NCBI GenBank assembly: GCA_951217055.1
Contig: OX578280.1
Span: 2,480,001-2,544,000, forward strand
DNA: 64,000 nucleotides
Source: Gerris lacustris
Taxonomy: Eukaryota > Arthropoda > Insecta > Hemiptera > Gerridae
Direction of reading: 5' to 3'
In this document: positions 1-10,995 of the stretch, in pieces
Numbering within the stretch: the first letter of the stretch is position 1
How the letters are laid out: every line of letters starts with the position of its first letter
Notes under the pieces: generated by a model
Seen by the model: the letters and a program-made list of their open reading frames with translations, nothing else
Told to the model about the DNA's origin: nothing
Databases searched by the model: none
Made by a program: the position numbers and the translations under genes

Positions 1-1195
1 ACACTAATTTAGAAAAACGACATTTTTCAAAACGGGCAGAATAAGAGAGCCCAATTTAGTTCAGAAACAGTGGGTGAGAGACTGGTCGCCTACACATGGG
101 CCTAAATAAGGCCAAACTGTTTCTCTAGACTGTAGGATGTGAGAGAAAAATTACGCGCGCAAAAAAAAAAAAAAATTGCTATATTTATTAAGGTTTAGTT
201 CTGTCTAACATACACAACGTATAAGAAACAAAAAATATATGTCAGAAGGAAACGTTGTCGAAATAATGTATCTTGATTTTGGTTGTTATACATTTATATA
301 CATGAGTGGGCCGAACAGAAAAACTAGGAGCCAATTAGTGGCATCGCGTGTTTAATTAGGTTAGCGCAGTTCCAGTAGTGACGTCACTTTTATATTAATA
401 TAAACGAAAAACAACTAAATGAACAATTACAAAACCAAATCTTGCTAATTCACACAATTATAAATGCATAAAGCCTTATTGATTTATATAAAAAAAAAAA
501 AATTTTTTTTTGATAAAGATTAGTAATTGATAGTACAACTAGTTTCACTGCTATCATTATGGTCTTAAAAAGACTTCTTAATTTAAAGAGATTAAATAAA
601 TAAATAATAATTATATTATGAAATAGTTACAAAATAAGAAATAATAAGGTCAAAAAAAAAAATATATATATTTTTCATAGAAAATAAACTTTGCAGTTTG
701 GTGTTATTATGCTCTCGCTACGGTTATTACGAACTATCTTTATTAGCATGGAGTAATTTTAGTGTATTTTCTTTTCGTTTCATAATGTACAAAAGTGGCA
801 ACACTGCGGTAAAGCACGGAATGGGATTTCATTATTGGGGATTCGTGGAGAGAACCCGACTGTACGTGACAGAGCGCAACCCTGTAATCCTGGGAGACCA
901 ACTATCGGTACTTTACTTCAGAAGAATTCTTCACTTATAGAAGAAAAAAGAGAAATAAAAAACAACAACCAAAAACATAATTTCAACAACCTTTCCTTCA
1001 TCCTACTTAATGAACAAGTCTTTTGTACGAGAGAGAATTAACTAAACTTTCAAAAGGAATTATTTTTATGCATTCAGATGCAGATGAAGTGAGTGTGGAA
1101 TGCAACTAGGTTTTTTTCTTTTTAAAACTTCATTTCCTTGAACTTTTATACGTCTTTGTTGTGCTATGGAAATTCGAAAGAATATCAAAAGGGAA
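1..1195. other. AT-rich sequence without a recognisable gene
   Basis: This stretch is strongly AT-rich, with several A or T runs and no open frame resembling a known protein. The two short open frames near 700-1040 overlap in different frames and have no visible domain. I see no repeat boundary here. Confidence 0.5.
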
Positions 1196-1248
1196 ATCAG
1201 AATCATGGGCGTAGCCAGGGTTGCCTTTAGGGGGGGGCCAATTTTTTT

Positions 1249-1249
<1 letters not shown>

Positions 1250-1333
<84 letters not shown>
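1250..1333. repeat. (AT)n(GT)n compound microsatellite
   Basis: About 64 bp of AT dinucleotides pass directly into about 20 bp of GT. The open frames across it (runs of IYIY) are translation of the repeat and not genes. Confidence 0.97.
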
Positions 1334-1686
1334 GTGTAGTGTATGTAAAACCAAAAAAGTGTTTTCCTTAAAAATGCCAAGAGTCTGACAGTACCATTAT
1401 TAATATTTTCAAAATGATTTATTTTAATTAAATAAAAAACTCAATAGAACTATTAATTATAGGGGAAAAATTGTTTATTTGAAATAGATTTTTTTAAGGA
1501 AAACTTGCTGTTTAAATCCACTCTTAATGTAATATAGTTCACATTAAGATTTGACGGAGAGTATTTTATTTTATTTTGAAGCGACGGACGTTAGCGTTTC
1601 CTATGAGATATTGTCTGAACTATACTACATATCTAATTTTAAATTTTAAATAAATAGTAATTAATTGTTTTTTAAGAATCAAATTA

Positions 1687-2918
1687 GTCCAGTCAAATGG
1701 TAGTTTGTAGTGGAAATTTCTGGTGTAATTGATTTTAGTGGTTTATTTTATGTTTTTGGGGTTGCTGAACACGAAGCTGAAGTTGTCCAACTAAATTTCC
1801 CCCCGCAAATATGAGGAATCGTCAAAAACAATTTTTTTTGTGGTTTTCCTTTTCCAGTTATAAATTGCAAAGCAATCTATTCATGCAAAAAGTGGTCCAG
1901 TAGTAAAATATAAATGAGAAAATAACCTTCAATTTATGTCTATAACATTTTTGTGTACGTCATATAGTTTTCACGGAAATAAGAGTTCAAATATCGGGAA
2001 AATCGGTAATTTATGGAAAAAAAAAAAAAAACAGTTATGCACCATGATTTAACGAGCTAATTTTCAAAGAAATCTACGTATTATTGGCTTATGATAATAT
2101 ACGAAAATTTTGGTTTAGAATTTGGATGGGTGTTAAAAATAATTTGGTACACAGGGGTACGGGGTACAAAAGTTAAAATATTATTTACCCTTCAAGATGC
2201 ATGTCGTTGGAAAGCTCTTTAAGATTACATTTATTGTTGTTATGTACACTTTTATCATATTTTTATATTAGAGGGGGGTAAAATGAAAAAAATACCAATT
2301 ACCAAAATTATTGCGTTTTTCCATTTTACCCCTCTCTCATATGAAAATATGACAAAATTGTACATAACAACAATTACTGTACTCTTAAAGAGATTTCCAA
2401 TGACATGCATCTTGAAGGGTACATACTATTTTGTCTTTTGTACACCGTACCCCTGTGTACCAAATTATTTTTAACACTTATCCAAATTCTAAACTAAAAT
2501 TTTCGTATATTATCTTAAGCCAATAATACGTAGATTTCTTTGAAAATTGGCTCGTTATATTATGGTGCATAACTTGTCTTTTTTCATAAATTACTGATTT
2601 TTCCGATATTTCAACTCCCATTTCCGTGAAAACCATATGACGTACAAAAAAATGTTACAGACATAAATTGAAGGTTATTTTCTCATCTATATTTTACTAC
2701 TGGACCACTTTTTGCGTGAATAGATTGCTTTACAAGTTATAAGCGGAAAACCACAAAAAAAAATTGTTTTTGAAGATTTCTCATATTTGTGGGGGGAAAT
2801 TTAGTTGGACAACTTCAGATTCGTGTTCAGCACCCCCAAAAACATCAAATAAACCACTAAAATCAATTACACCAGAACTTGCCACTTCGAGCTAATTTTG
2901 TGCACCATTTGACTGGAC
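1687..2918. mobile_element. Foldback element, C-related, two arms of about 0.6 kb
   Basis: The sequence from GTCCAGTCAAATGG at the left to CCATTTGACTGGAC at the right is close to one large inverted repeat with its centre near 2303. The arms share collinear words such as the ATGCATGTCGTTGG region, the acceptably matched GTACACAGGGGTACG stretch and the CTCTTTAAGAGTACA-like stretch. TA flanks both ends, consistent with a TA target duplication. The inner half of each arm matches family C (22556-23170 and 51344-52002), so a C-like element was duplicated head to head. No protein is encoded. Confidence 0.8.
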
Positions 2919-3489
2919 TAAATATACAGAACCGTACTGAGTTTTATTGCAAAACCATAACCAAATAAAAATAGTAGGGTATCTAACAGTCCAAGTCAAT
3001 AAATACAGAAAAAAGTCTTCCTTGCGAAAAGTCGGGTATCTGCAATTTTTAAAATCTTATTCTACAATTGAACCCGTTTCCAAATTAATTAATATTAATT
3101 ATTTGATAATTAAAAACTATTCTAATGACTGCTACTAACTATTTTAATTTAATTTAATTAATATATTAAAGTAAAACTGTAGATTAAAATAAAAACCCTT
3201 AAAACAAGAAAATATTTAATTAAAAATTTGATCTAAAAATTTTATATTGTAACCTTTTATTCAAAATAAACAATGGATAATAATAGTCGGGAAGAAATTC
3301 GTCCCACTAAAAAGTTCTGACCATGCACAGTCGTAATTTCATGTAGTTTTTTTTTCCAAGTTCTATAGACTATAGACGACACTTTTTTACCCAGGAGGTA
3401 TATGTACTTAGAGCTCCATCCCTATTTTATAGATCCTTGACCTAAACGGATTGATAACTTTACTTACTTCAATTCTTCTTCTTCATCTT

Positions 3490-3563
3490 CTTTTTTACGC
3501 CAAAAAAGGCCCCGGGCCCCTGTGCCCCCCCCCCCCCCCCCCTCCCCCCTGGGTGTGCCACTG
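3490..3563. mobile_element. Right-end fragment of a hAT-like MITE
   Basis: The string CCTGGGTGTGCCACTG after a long C run closely matches the right end of the hAT-like MITE at 41312-42203 (CCTGGGTGCGCCACTG). I could not find its left end, so it is probably truncated. Confidence 0.5.
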
Positions 3564-4056
3564 GCTGAGAGAAGGGAAACATAATTATTGTCCAGCTTCT
3601 TTTCTTATCATAGGCATCTTGTTTATCAAACCAATGCTAACCAAACCAGTGCAGCCACGCCACAGCTGTAGTAACTAGACAACTAAAACGAGATTTACAT
3701 TTTTTTACATGAAGACCCCCTCTAGCCATAAAATAAATTTGTATAATAATAATAATATATATTATATATATATATATATATATTATTATTACTATACAGA
3801 ATTATTTTTACTTTTTATTTATTTATTTTATATTTTAACCTGTATATGTATAATAATCGTATTTTTTTTAGAGAGTTGGGCCAGCCTAGGGGGGGGCCAT
3901 GGCCCCCCCCTGCCCCCCCCTGGCTACGCCCATGATCAGAATACAATATTAATGTAAGGATAAATGCCGTCAATACTAATTATATTGCAATGTAATAATG
4001 TGAAATTCTATTGAAATGTAATAAGTTCATTACATAACGTAAAAAATTAAAAACAA

Positions 4057-4219
4057 CATTAGGTTTGTTCCAACCACACTTCAAGCTGGTTTGGAACTGT
4101 CCGACGCGTGCGCATCGGACCACATTTGAACGTTTTTTGCTAATGCACAATGCACATGCGTCGTACATTTTGAAACTAGTTTGGAACTAGTTTGAGGTGT
4201 GGTTGGAACAAACCTAATG
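4057..4219. mobile_element. Small palindromic MITE, 163 bp
   Basis: The first bases, TTAGGTTTGTTCCAACCACA, return as the reverse complement at the right end (TGTGGTTGGAACAAACCTAA). Inside this, a second stem TTTGGAACT/AGTTTGG extends the pairing. The unit is flanked by TA on both sides. The length, palindromic form and lack of coding capacity fit a miniature inverted-repeat element of the TA-inserting kind. Confidence 0.75.
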
Positions 4220-4374
4220 AAAAATAACAATAAAATACGTTCTCAATATTTAGTTGGCTTGTAGAAGGTCTAAATTCAGTTTGACTAAATTGTCGGAGAG
4301 CCGTAATGATTTTTATTAAAAAGATAAGAGATAGGGACAGAGAGATTTATAACTATTGACGGTAACATTGAATT

Positions 4375-4900
4375 TAAGGGATCCGTCTTCTCGAAGCCAC
4401 GACTCCCAAAATAGTTCGGAATGAATCGATGAACGGAGAAGATAGGAGTCTCGAGTAAATTAGAGAAGATTCTACCGCGGCGAGTCGTGGCACTAACGAC
4501 GGAACCCGCAATAGATCAAGGCCCTGGGAAAAAGAGCGAAAGAACGAGTAATTGTACAGTGAAAGTACCTCGTTGCCTGCGCTGCTGAGAGTCGGCGATG
4601 TAACGGGTTCGGCCGTGGGAAGCCCGGTCGGGCACCTTCCACCGATCTGTAGTCTTGACACAGATCCGACCCCCGAAGACGAGTATAGTCACCCGAGGAG
4701 AAGGTGGTGTGTCGAGGATGTCGAAGGCCGAAGAGCTTGTGCCCCGGCGCCCGATCGTCTCCTACATACTAAGTAGACGAGATGCCCGTGGGAGAACTTA
4801 AGCGTAGATCGGACCGAGGTATACCTGACGCAACCCCGTAGTATCTTACAGTGGGAACTTACAGCCCATTCATTCACAGACTTCAAGTCGCTTGTTTCAC
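4375..4900. other. GC-rich island of unknown function
   Basis: This block is clearly richer in G and C, including CpG, than its surroundings, and I see no second copy in the window. Open frames of 95 aa (minus, 4374-4661) and 74 aa (plus, 4552-4776) overlap in it, and neither resembles a protein I know. It could be an exon, a first exon with promoter, or an older insertion from GC-rich DNA. I found no convincing splice-site pair. Confidence 0.35.
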
Positions 4901-5392
4901 GTCTTTTTAGGTCTATCGAGAATTGCACAATATAAGGATTACGATGCATAAAGTCGACTGAGTTAATATTGCGCAAGTCGAATCGTTTAACGTTTTGAGC
5001 ATTTAGAAGTCGAATGAGCAGAGGAAGCAAGTACACAGATAGCAGAAAGTTAAGTTTTCAAACTTAGAGAAACGAGCACATGACTCAGAATACTAAGTAT
5101 TTAGGATGCAGTCACCCAAAATAAGCTTTACAAAATCCAAAAAGATTGTACAAGAATTCCTGACTAGACAGACAGACACATTCAATGTAGCATCTAACAA
5201 ATAAAATACCTTAATCCAGTAACCAAAGCAACGAACAATATCAACCGACTAAACTATTATAAATATTTATATTATCAAAGTAATATGTTTATCTACGATT
5301 GATACGAAATATAAACATTATATCTTTGTTTAGATGCGTAGAAAGTGATTATTTACGTACTTGTATTCATTGCGCATGCGCGTCTCATAGTT

Positions 5393-5448
5393 CTGAATAA
5401 TTTCTCTTCTTTACCACGCTAGCGCGGTAAAGAAGAGGAATTCTTCAG
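5393..5448. repeat. 56-bp palindrome at the heart of family E
   Basis: CTCTTCTTTACC and GGTAAAGAAGAG pair around a central CGCTAGCG. In this copy the outer left arm has small changes (AATAATTTC in place of AAGAATTCC). The same palindrome is nearly perfect at 36600-36655, 45302-45357 and 62379-62434. Confidence 0.85.
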
Positions 5449-5546
5449 CTTTACGCACAATTAGCGAGTTTGTTTACATTTAACAAAACTAATTTGGTGT
5501 TCTTTTATTAAAGTAACTGTTTATATCGAGTTTTTATTGAAAAACA

Positions 5547-5690
5547 ATGAGTGAATCAAGTGGCTTTGACGAAAATGTAGAGAGTAATTCTCTTCCAGAA
5601 ATAATTAATTCGGCAAAAAATACAACTAATGAATTAATGCCATCTTTATCAAGAGAGAGATACGAACTTACATGCAGCAAGTTTATTTAT
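5547..5690 (+). pseudogene. Short captured frame in family E (possible first exon of a tyrosine-recombinase-like gene)
   Basis: An ATG opens a frame of about 47 residues before it runs into low-complexity sequence. It ends in PSLSRERYELTCSKF, which recalls the start of the SAM-like core-binding domain of Crypton-type tyrosine recombinases; that likeness is from memory and weak. The copies near 36500 (minus), 45457 and 62532 keep most of the frame but carry frameshifts or stops, so it is decayed. An NRF1-type motif and the palindrome lie upstream, so E may carry a captured promoter plus first exon. Confidence 0.4.
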
Positions 5691-5867
5691 TTCTGTATTT
5701 ATTATTTAAATCTAACAATCGTAGATAAAGTACGGTACGCAACTCGTGGGAAAACGGCATTTTGCATTGCTCGTGTACTTTTACCACCCTCGCTATCGCT
5801 CGGGTGCAAACTCCACACTCGCATGCAAAATGCTACTTTCCGCACTCGACGCGTAATGTACTATTAA

Positions 5868-6400
5868 TCTTTTAATTTGTCATACATAAATAATATCTTG
5901 GAACAAAAGTAGTAAAGCCTGTTACATTACTCCTTGACAATGACAATTAGTAAAGGATCAGTAACTCGCTTAATTGTTTCAACAACATCCTTTCATATTT
6001 TCGAATAAAGTAGAAAAACAAAAACTGTGAAATCTAACTTTCTCAGCAACAAATGATTATTATAACACCTATTATAAAGAGAAAACCACCAAATTGAACA
6101 AATATCATCAGAGTTACAAATAAACAAGAGTAAAGAAAGTCCATTTATTTTAGTGTGATGTATGAGCAATCAGATAAAGAATTTCTTTCTCAACGGATTA
6201 TATTTTTTTTTATAAATAGATAAAAGTGATTTAAGATTCATTATTTTTCTAAACACTCATTATAACCACTTTCTTATTAAAAATTACTAATAATAATAAT
6301 TTAAATGATAATTATAATAGAATTTATTAATTAAAGATATATAATTAATTATTGGCGCTGGATAATTTCACAACGGTAAATTCAATTTGTATGTGCCAGG
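5868..6400. other. AT-rich spacer, no gene seen
   Basis: The sequence is AT-rich with no long frame and no repeat I could match elsewhere in the window. Confidence 0.5.
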
Positions 6401-6412
6401 CCAAGATTTAAA

Positions 6413-6777
6413 TCCACCTCTAACCATCTCTAACCACCTCTAACCACCACTAACCACCTCTAACCACCACTAACCATCTCTAACCACCTCTAACCACCAC
6501 TAAACACCTCTAACCAGCACTAAACACCTCTAACCACCTCTAACCACCACTAACCACCTCTAACCACCACTAAACACCTCTAACCACCACAAACCACCTC
6601 TAACCACCACTAACCATCTCTAACCACCACTAACCATCTCTAACCACCTCTAACCACCACTAAACACCTCTAACCACCACAAACCACCTCTAACCACCAC
6701 TAACCACCTCTAACCACCTCTAACCACCACTAAACACCTCTAACCACCACAAACCACCTCTAACCACCTCTAACCAT
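6413..6777. repeat. 10-bp minisatellite (CCTCTAACCA)n, about 36 units
   Basis: Decamers CCTCTAACCA and CCACTAACCA alternate, with occasional TAAACA and TAACCATCTC variants. The complementary strand reads GGTTAGAGGT, the unit of a second array at 40245-40372. The G-rich strand has GG every few bases, so two-layer G-quadruplexes are conceivable. TGTATGTGCCAG lies before the array and CTGGCACGTACA after it, so the array sits between short inverted flanks and may be the core of a small mobile element. Confidence 0.93.
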
Positions 6778-7771
6778 TCTTTAGGAAATTTCTCTGGCAC
6801 GTACAATACGAATTAGCTTTTCACAACTATAGGCAGTTGATAGTGTAAGGAAATCTATTAAAGATTTTTCTTTCCAATATAATATTTAACAGTTAATAGA
6901 AATAACGTGTTATAAGTAACTTGTTACTAGTTAGTACATTGTTATTATTTCCTTTAGTTTTTTGAGAGCGTGGGAGATATAATTGTTTAGGATACAGTAC
7001 GGGTGTAAGAGTGAGACGCTAGGAACGGAAGGGGGGGGGGGTCTCTGCTTCCCACACATTCCTACTACCCTGAGGCAAGGTCGAGAGCCAAGTTTCAACC
7101 CAATAGTTTGTTTAACCAGATATCATGTTCCTAGGGATCTTTTTTTTATTAATCATGACGAAAATGTTTAAAAGATCTCAATTTACTGAAATTTTAAACG
7201 CGAAAATTTTTTAAAATGATACATAGTTGGTGGAATTTTATCGGAAATCAAATAAGAGAGAGGAGAAATTGGAAGTATGATCATAATTAATATATAAAAA
7301 TAATAATTACAAGATAAAAAGAACTTTTTATATACTACGTTTTTAAATTTTCTGTTGAATCATATGTAATGTTCATAATATAATTGTCATTGTTATAATA
7401 TAATGTTAGTGAAAAAAAAAAACAAAGTTCCGAATTTATTTACTTCACATAATACTGTCAACCATCTAGAGAGCTGATCTTAAACCTATAAAAGTTCAAA
7501 TCTTTGTACAACGGATCTCATCAACACCGAATCTAAACCGTGCTATTGATATGCCCCTGTGTAGGGACAGTAAGAGAAGAAAAATGGTGTACAAGTAAAG
7601 AAGTACAGATGCTAAAAAATTAAACCGATACCTAGGATACAAGTGTAAACTAACCTGGGTGTCACACGCCAATTAATTTATTTCTTTGTTTACTTTTCGC
7701 TGTCATTCAATGTTTACCTCTTAATAAAAAATCACAAATTTGAAACCCGTCAAAATGAAGATTGTAAATAC

Positions 7772-8155
7772 CAGCGATCATAGAATCCTTAAACGGAAAG
7801 ATTTCCAACTCCCCTCTTTATCTACCTGTGTTAGACTACTAGCGCTCCACGGGAATTTTGGTTTATATTGAAACTAAATCTTTTACACCATTCAAAAGAT
7901 ATAGGGCTTCTTAATTCAAAGAAATAAATTAATAAATTAATTTGTCAATTTACTAGATTCGAACCCGGGAACTTTCTCATTCTGAGCTATCGCGCATCTC
8001 ATTCGGCCACCGAGGCTGTTTATTTTTTTGTATTGTTTATTTACAAAATAGTACAAATGTCAAAAGATCATAAGTAGTTTACAATTTTAACCACCATATT
8101 CTCGTGGAGCGCTAGTGCTCTTACACCTCTAGAATACTGGAGTTGGATACCCCTG
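7772..8155. mobile_element. hAT-like element, 384 bp, inside family D
   Basis: The insert begins CAGCGATC and ends ATACCCCTG, and is flanked on both sides by GTAAATAC (7764-7771 and 8156-8163), an 8-bp target duplication. Inner inverted segments CTAGCGCTCCACG (7839) and CGTGGAGCGCTAG (8103) add to the terminal pairing. The D copies at 9530 and 61690 run through this point uninterrupted, giving an empty-site check inside the same window. CAGGGGT-type ends and 8-bp duplications are typical of hAT elements. Confidence 0.8.
7952..8018 (-). tRNA. tRNA-like segment (SINE head) inside the hAT-like element
   Basis: On the minus strand the segment has an A-box-like TGGCCGAATGAGATGCG and, about 40 nt later, a B-box GGTTCGAATC after CCCG. 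This is the spacing and order of internal RNA polymerase III promoters, and the A-box resembles Leu/Ser tRNAs. I could not close a full cloverleaf with matching acceptor arms, so a tRNA-derived SINE head is more likely than a working tRNA gene. Confidence 0.5.
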
Positions 8156-8450
8156 GTAAATACTATGGGATATGACAAAACAAAAATAAAATAACTTGCG
8201 GGTTTTTTTTCGAACTAACTTTCCGTACAGCAAAATTTGCTGAAAACCAATTAAATTCTGCTGAAAGATGGCTAAAAGTATTAAAATAATGCAGTGTCAT
8301 CGTGTTCTTAGCGATGCTAAAAGTTTCAAATGTCTAGCTATTCGGGAAGTTAGTTAGAAATCGATTGCCAGATTTGTACTTGTACCGGACAAACAAACAA
8401 ACAAGAATGCAAGCTAATAAAAACGTAGTAAAAAAGCCCTTTTTAACAGA

Positions 8451-9265
8451 ATATTATATACAGGTATCAAAAGTTATATTAAGAAAAAAAAACAATTATA
8501 ATGTTAGCGGACAACAGAAAATTCTTGAAATTAAAGATGATATCTTTTTATGAGAAAAACAAGGTACATCATAACAGTCAAAGAGATATGAAATAAGGAC
8601 ATTTCTTATATACTTCGAACAATCTATTATAACAATAACAAAATATATTCTCAGTTTTCATGAAAACAAAAAAGAAATTGTTTTATCTATCAAAATCTCA
8701 CTTATGAAAAAATAGGGAGAAGAAAATTATTTCACAGGAGTTTTAAAACTGAAATATGTGTAGCTTTGTAAAATAAAAAACACCTTTTCAAGGCAGACTG
8801 TTAAAAATATATATATTTTTTTTTTAAATATAATAATGTGGGTTGGATAAAAAGCATTTTAATAATTAATAGAAGGTATAGTAGACGTTTATCATGTTAT
8901 TACGGGAATAAGTAATTAATATCATGAGAAGTAGAAAGATAAATGGAAAAAATCTAATATAATAGAGGAGAAAATGCGGACGGTAAAAGAATATAAGTAT
9001 AAGATAGTACATTATACTATCTTGTGTAAGGCGCATTGATTGTTCATAACAAGAACTCATGTAAGAAAATCTATAGATCCTATACAAGAGTACTGATAAA
9101 ACACTATTTGTACTGCAAATGAACAAGCTCTAAACCACACATGCGCATTTCTTTATTTCTTTTTACTTAAAACAATATAGCATTCATTTTTTTTTTTTTT
9201 TTAAATATAGCTTCATGAAGAAATGTTTTAAAAATTAAATATGGGGATATATTATTATTTCTTTT
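8451..9265. other. Spacer between the D arms, no gene seen
   Basis: AT-rich sequence with T runs. The 86-aa minus frame (8866-9126) is hydrophobic, low in complexity and matches no family I know. This is the loop of the 2.6-kb D inverted pair. Confidence 0.45.
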
Positions 9266-9888
9266 TTTACTACGTTTTTATTGGCTTGCTTTCTTGTTTG
9301 TTTGTCCGGTACAAATCTGGCAATCGATTTCTAACTAACTTCCCGAATAGCTAGAGACATTTGAAACTTTTAGCATAGCTCACAACACGATGACAATGCA
9401 TTATTTTAATACTTTTAGCCATCTTTCAGCAGAATTTAATTGGTTTTCAGCAAATTTTGCTGTACGGAAAGTTAGTTCGGAAAAAATCCGCAAGTTATTT
9501 TATTGGTTTTGCCATGTCCAATATTTACGCTATCTTCATTTTGACGGGTCTCAAATTTGTGATAAATAAACATTGAATGACAGCAAAACAGGAAAAATAT
9601 CGATTATATTATTTATATTATTTCAAATATATCGATGGCACGGTTTAGATTTGGTGTTGGGGAGATCCGTTGTACAAAGATTTGTCCTTTTATAGGTTTA
9701 AGATCAGCTCTCTAGATGGTTGTCAATTATGTGAAGTAAATAAATTCGGAACTATTTTTGTTTTCACTAACATTATATATTATATAACAATAACAATTAT
9801 ATTATCAACGTTACATACGATTCAACAGAAAATTTAAAAACGTAGTATACAAAAAGTTATTTTTATCTTGAAATTATTTTATCTTAAA
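9266..9888 (-). mobile_element. Family D repeat, right arm of the inverted pair
   Basis: This uninterrupted copy reads from TACTACGTTTTTATTGGCTTG to TTATCTTGAAATTATTTT and is the reverse complement of the left arm. Together the two copies could form a long hairpin of more than 600 bp. It also shows the empty site for the hAT-like insert at 7772-8155. Confidence 0.8.
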
Positions 9889-10136
9889 CACTGAGTTAAG
9901 TCAAGTTCTCACATCAACATGCGTGCTCTAGGGTTTAAAGTCGGTAAAAACAAACTGAAACATTCATTGTCTTGATAATTGTTCCACGCAATCTTGGTAA
10001 ACAGCGATAACCGCACGCAACCTTCCACAGTCCACAGAGTTTAAGAGGGCATAGTGCGTGTATTTTTTTAAAAGTAGATCACAATGCCTATAAACCTTTT
10101 ATAGTATTGATTATGAACAGAGAGTAAATCTATTTT

Positions 10137-10995
10137 TTCCGTGGTAGGCTGTGATATAGTAACTTTGGAACCCAAAAAACATAGCTAAAATCCATTTTTT
10201 CATTACGTGGACTTAAAAAATCTTATCATTAAGTCAGTCTTAAGTATGTACTAATATTTGTTATTATTATATTAATTATTGATTAATATTTAATGTTGTT
10301 TCATTGTCTGCGACCACGGAAAAAATAGCACATGCTACACGACTGTGAAGTGTTTTTTCTTTACCTTGGCAATATTTACTGTCTCGCTTCGCTCGACAGT
10401 TAATGTAACTGCCGCGGTAAAGAAAAAACTCACTTCACAGCCTAGTAACGTAACATAATATACTATTTTCCGTGGTAGGCTGTGAAATAGTAACTTTAGA
10501 GCCCAAAAAACATAGCTAAAATCAATTTTTTTCATTACGTGGAACTTAAAAAATCTTTTCATTACTCCTAGCTGTAAAGAAAAAAATTGTTTACTTCCTA
10601 GGACGTAAACCATTTTTTCTTTCGTGCTGGTAGTTATCAAAACTTCCGTTTTAGCACTGAAATTTTTGTAGAAATGCTTCTAGTACGATTAAAATCCGCT
10701 AGATGTCAATGCGTTTTATTTATCTTTTCTTATACTCTACTTAACCTTTTTTTAAGGTTTCTTTTTTTAAATCTTAAAGTATGTACTAATATTTGTTATT
10801 ATTATATTGATTATTGATTAATATTTAATGTTGTTTCATTGTCTGCGACCACGGAAAAAATAGCATATGCTACACGACTATGAAGTGTTTTTTCTTTACC
10901 TTGCCAATATTTACTGTCTCGCTTTGCTCGACAGTAAATGTAATTGCCGCGGTAAAGAAAAAACTCACTGCACAGCCTAGTAACATAATTATACT
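10137..10995. repeat. X-Y-X-Y duplication with two about 98-bp hairpins (family F)
   Basis: Unit X (CCGTGGTAGGCTGTGA onward) occurs at 10140 and 10469. Unit Y (AAGTATGTACTAATATTTG onward) occurs at 10241-10462 and 10777-10995. Each Y holds a long hairpin, 10343-10440 and 10878-10975, in which CTGTGAAGTG, TTTTTTCTTTACC and ACTGTC pair with GACAGT, GGTAAAGAAAAAAC and CACTTCACAG. The loop is CGCTTCGCTC. The hairpin core TTCTTTACC/GGTAAAGAA recalls the family E palindrome. Confidence 0.8.

Larger units (their letters stand above)
1204..3934. mobile_element. hAT-like non-autonomous DNA transposon, 2.7 kb, with nested insertions
   Basis: The left end reads CATGGGCGTAGCCAGGG and the right end CCCTGGCTACGCCCATG, so the termini are inverted repeats of about 16 bp. 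Both ends are flanked by the same 8-bp word ATCAGAAT (1196-1203 and 3935-3942), which I read as a target-site duplication. An 8-bp duplication with short inverted ends is the hAT superfamily pattern. Next to each terminus lie G or C runs, as in the other hAT-like elements of this window. No transposase is visible. The interior holds a TA/TG microsatellite, a 1.2-kb foldback element and the right end of another hAT-like element, so most of the length is later insertion. Confidence 0.8.
5288..5867 (+). mobile_element. Family E repeat, copy 1
   Basis: The copy starts with TTTATCTACGATTGATACG and carries the inverse, CAATCGTAGATAAA, at 5716-5729, so most of it is bounded by short inverted repeats. 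In order it holds an NRF1-type motif TGCGCATGCGCG at 5371, a palindrome at 5393-5448, a short ATG-started frame at 5547, and a second foldback at 5731-5862 in which a GCATTTTGCATTGCTCGTG-like left arm pairs with CACTCGCATGCAAAATGC. The end is GTAATGTACTATT. Other copies lie at 36182-36770 (minus), 45190-45775 and 62275-62850, with a start-only fragment at 43920. Class unknown. Confidence 0.8.
7290..8450 (+). mobile_element. Family D repeat, left arm of an inverted pair
   Basis: This copy starts near CAAGATAAAAAGAACTTTTT and ends in GGACAAACAAACAAACAAG followed by an AAAAACGTAGTAAAAA end. It is the reverse complement of 9266-9888, interrupted by the hAT-like element at 7772-8155. Shared landmarks are AGAGAGCTGATCTTAAACC, TGTACAACGGATCTC, the CAGCAAAATTTGCTG palindrome and AATCGATTGCCAGATTTGTA. 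No protein is encoded. A third copy is at 61418-62050. Confidence 0.8.

Noticed and set aside
4375..4900. Fragment of large-subunit rRNA (GC-rich, conserved look)
   Set aside because: I could not match any conserved rRNA core segment on either strand.
6413..6777. Telomere-like repeat because of the TTAG words
   Set aside because: The unit is a 10-mer, not TTAGG, and the array is internal with flanks on both sides.
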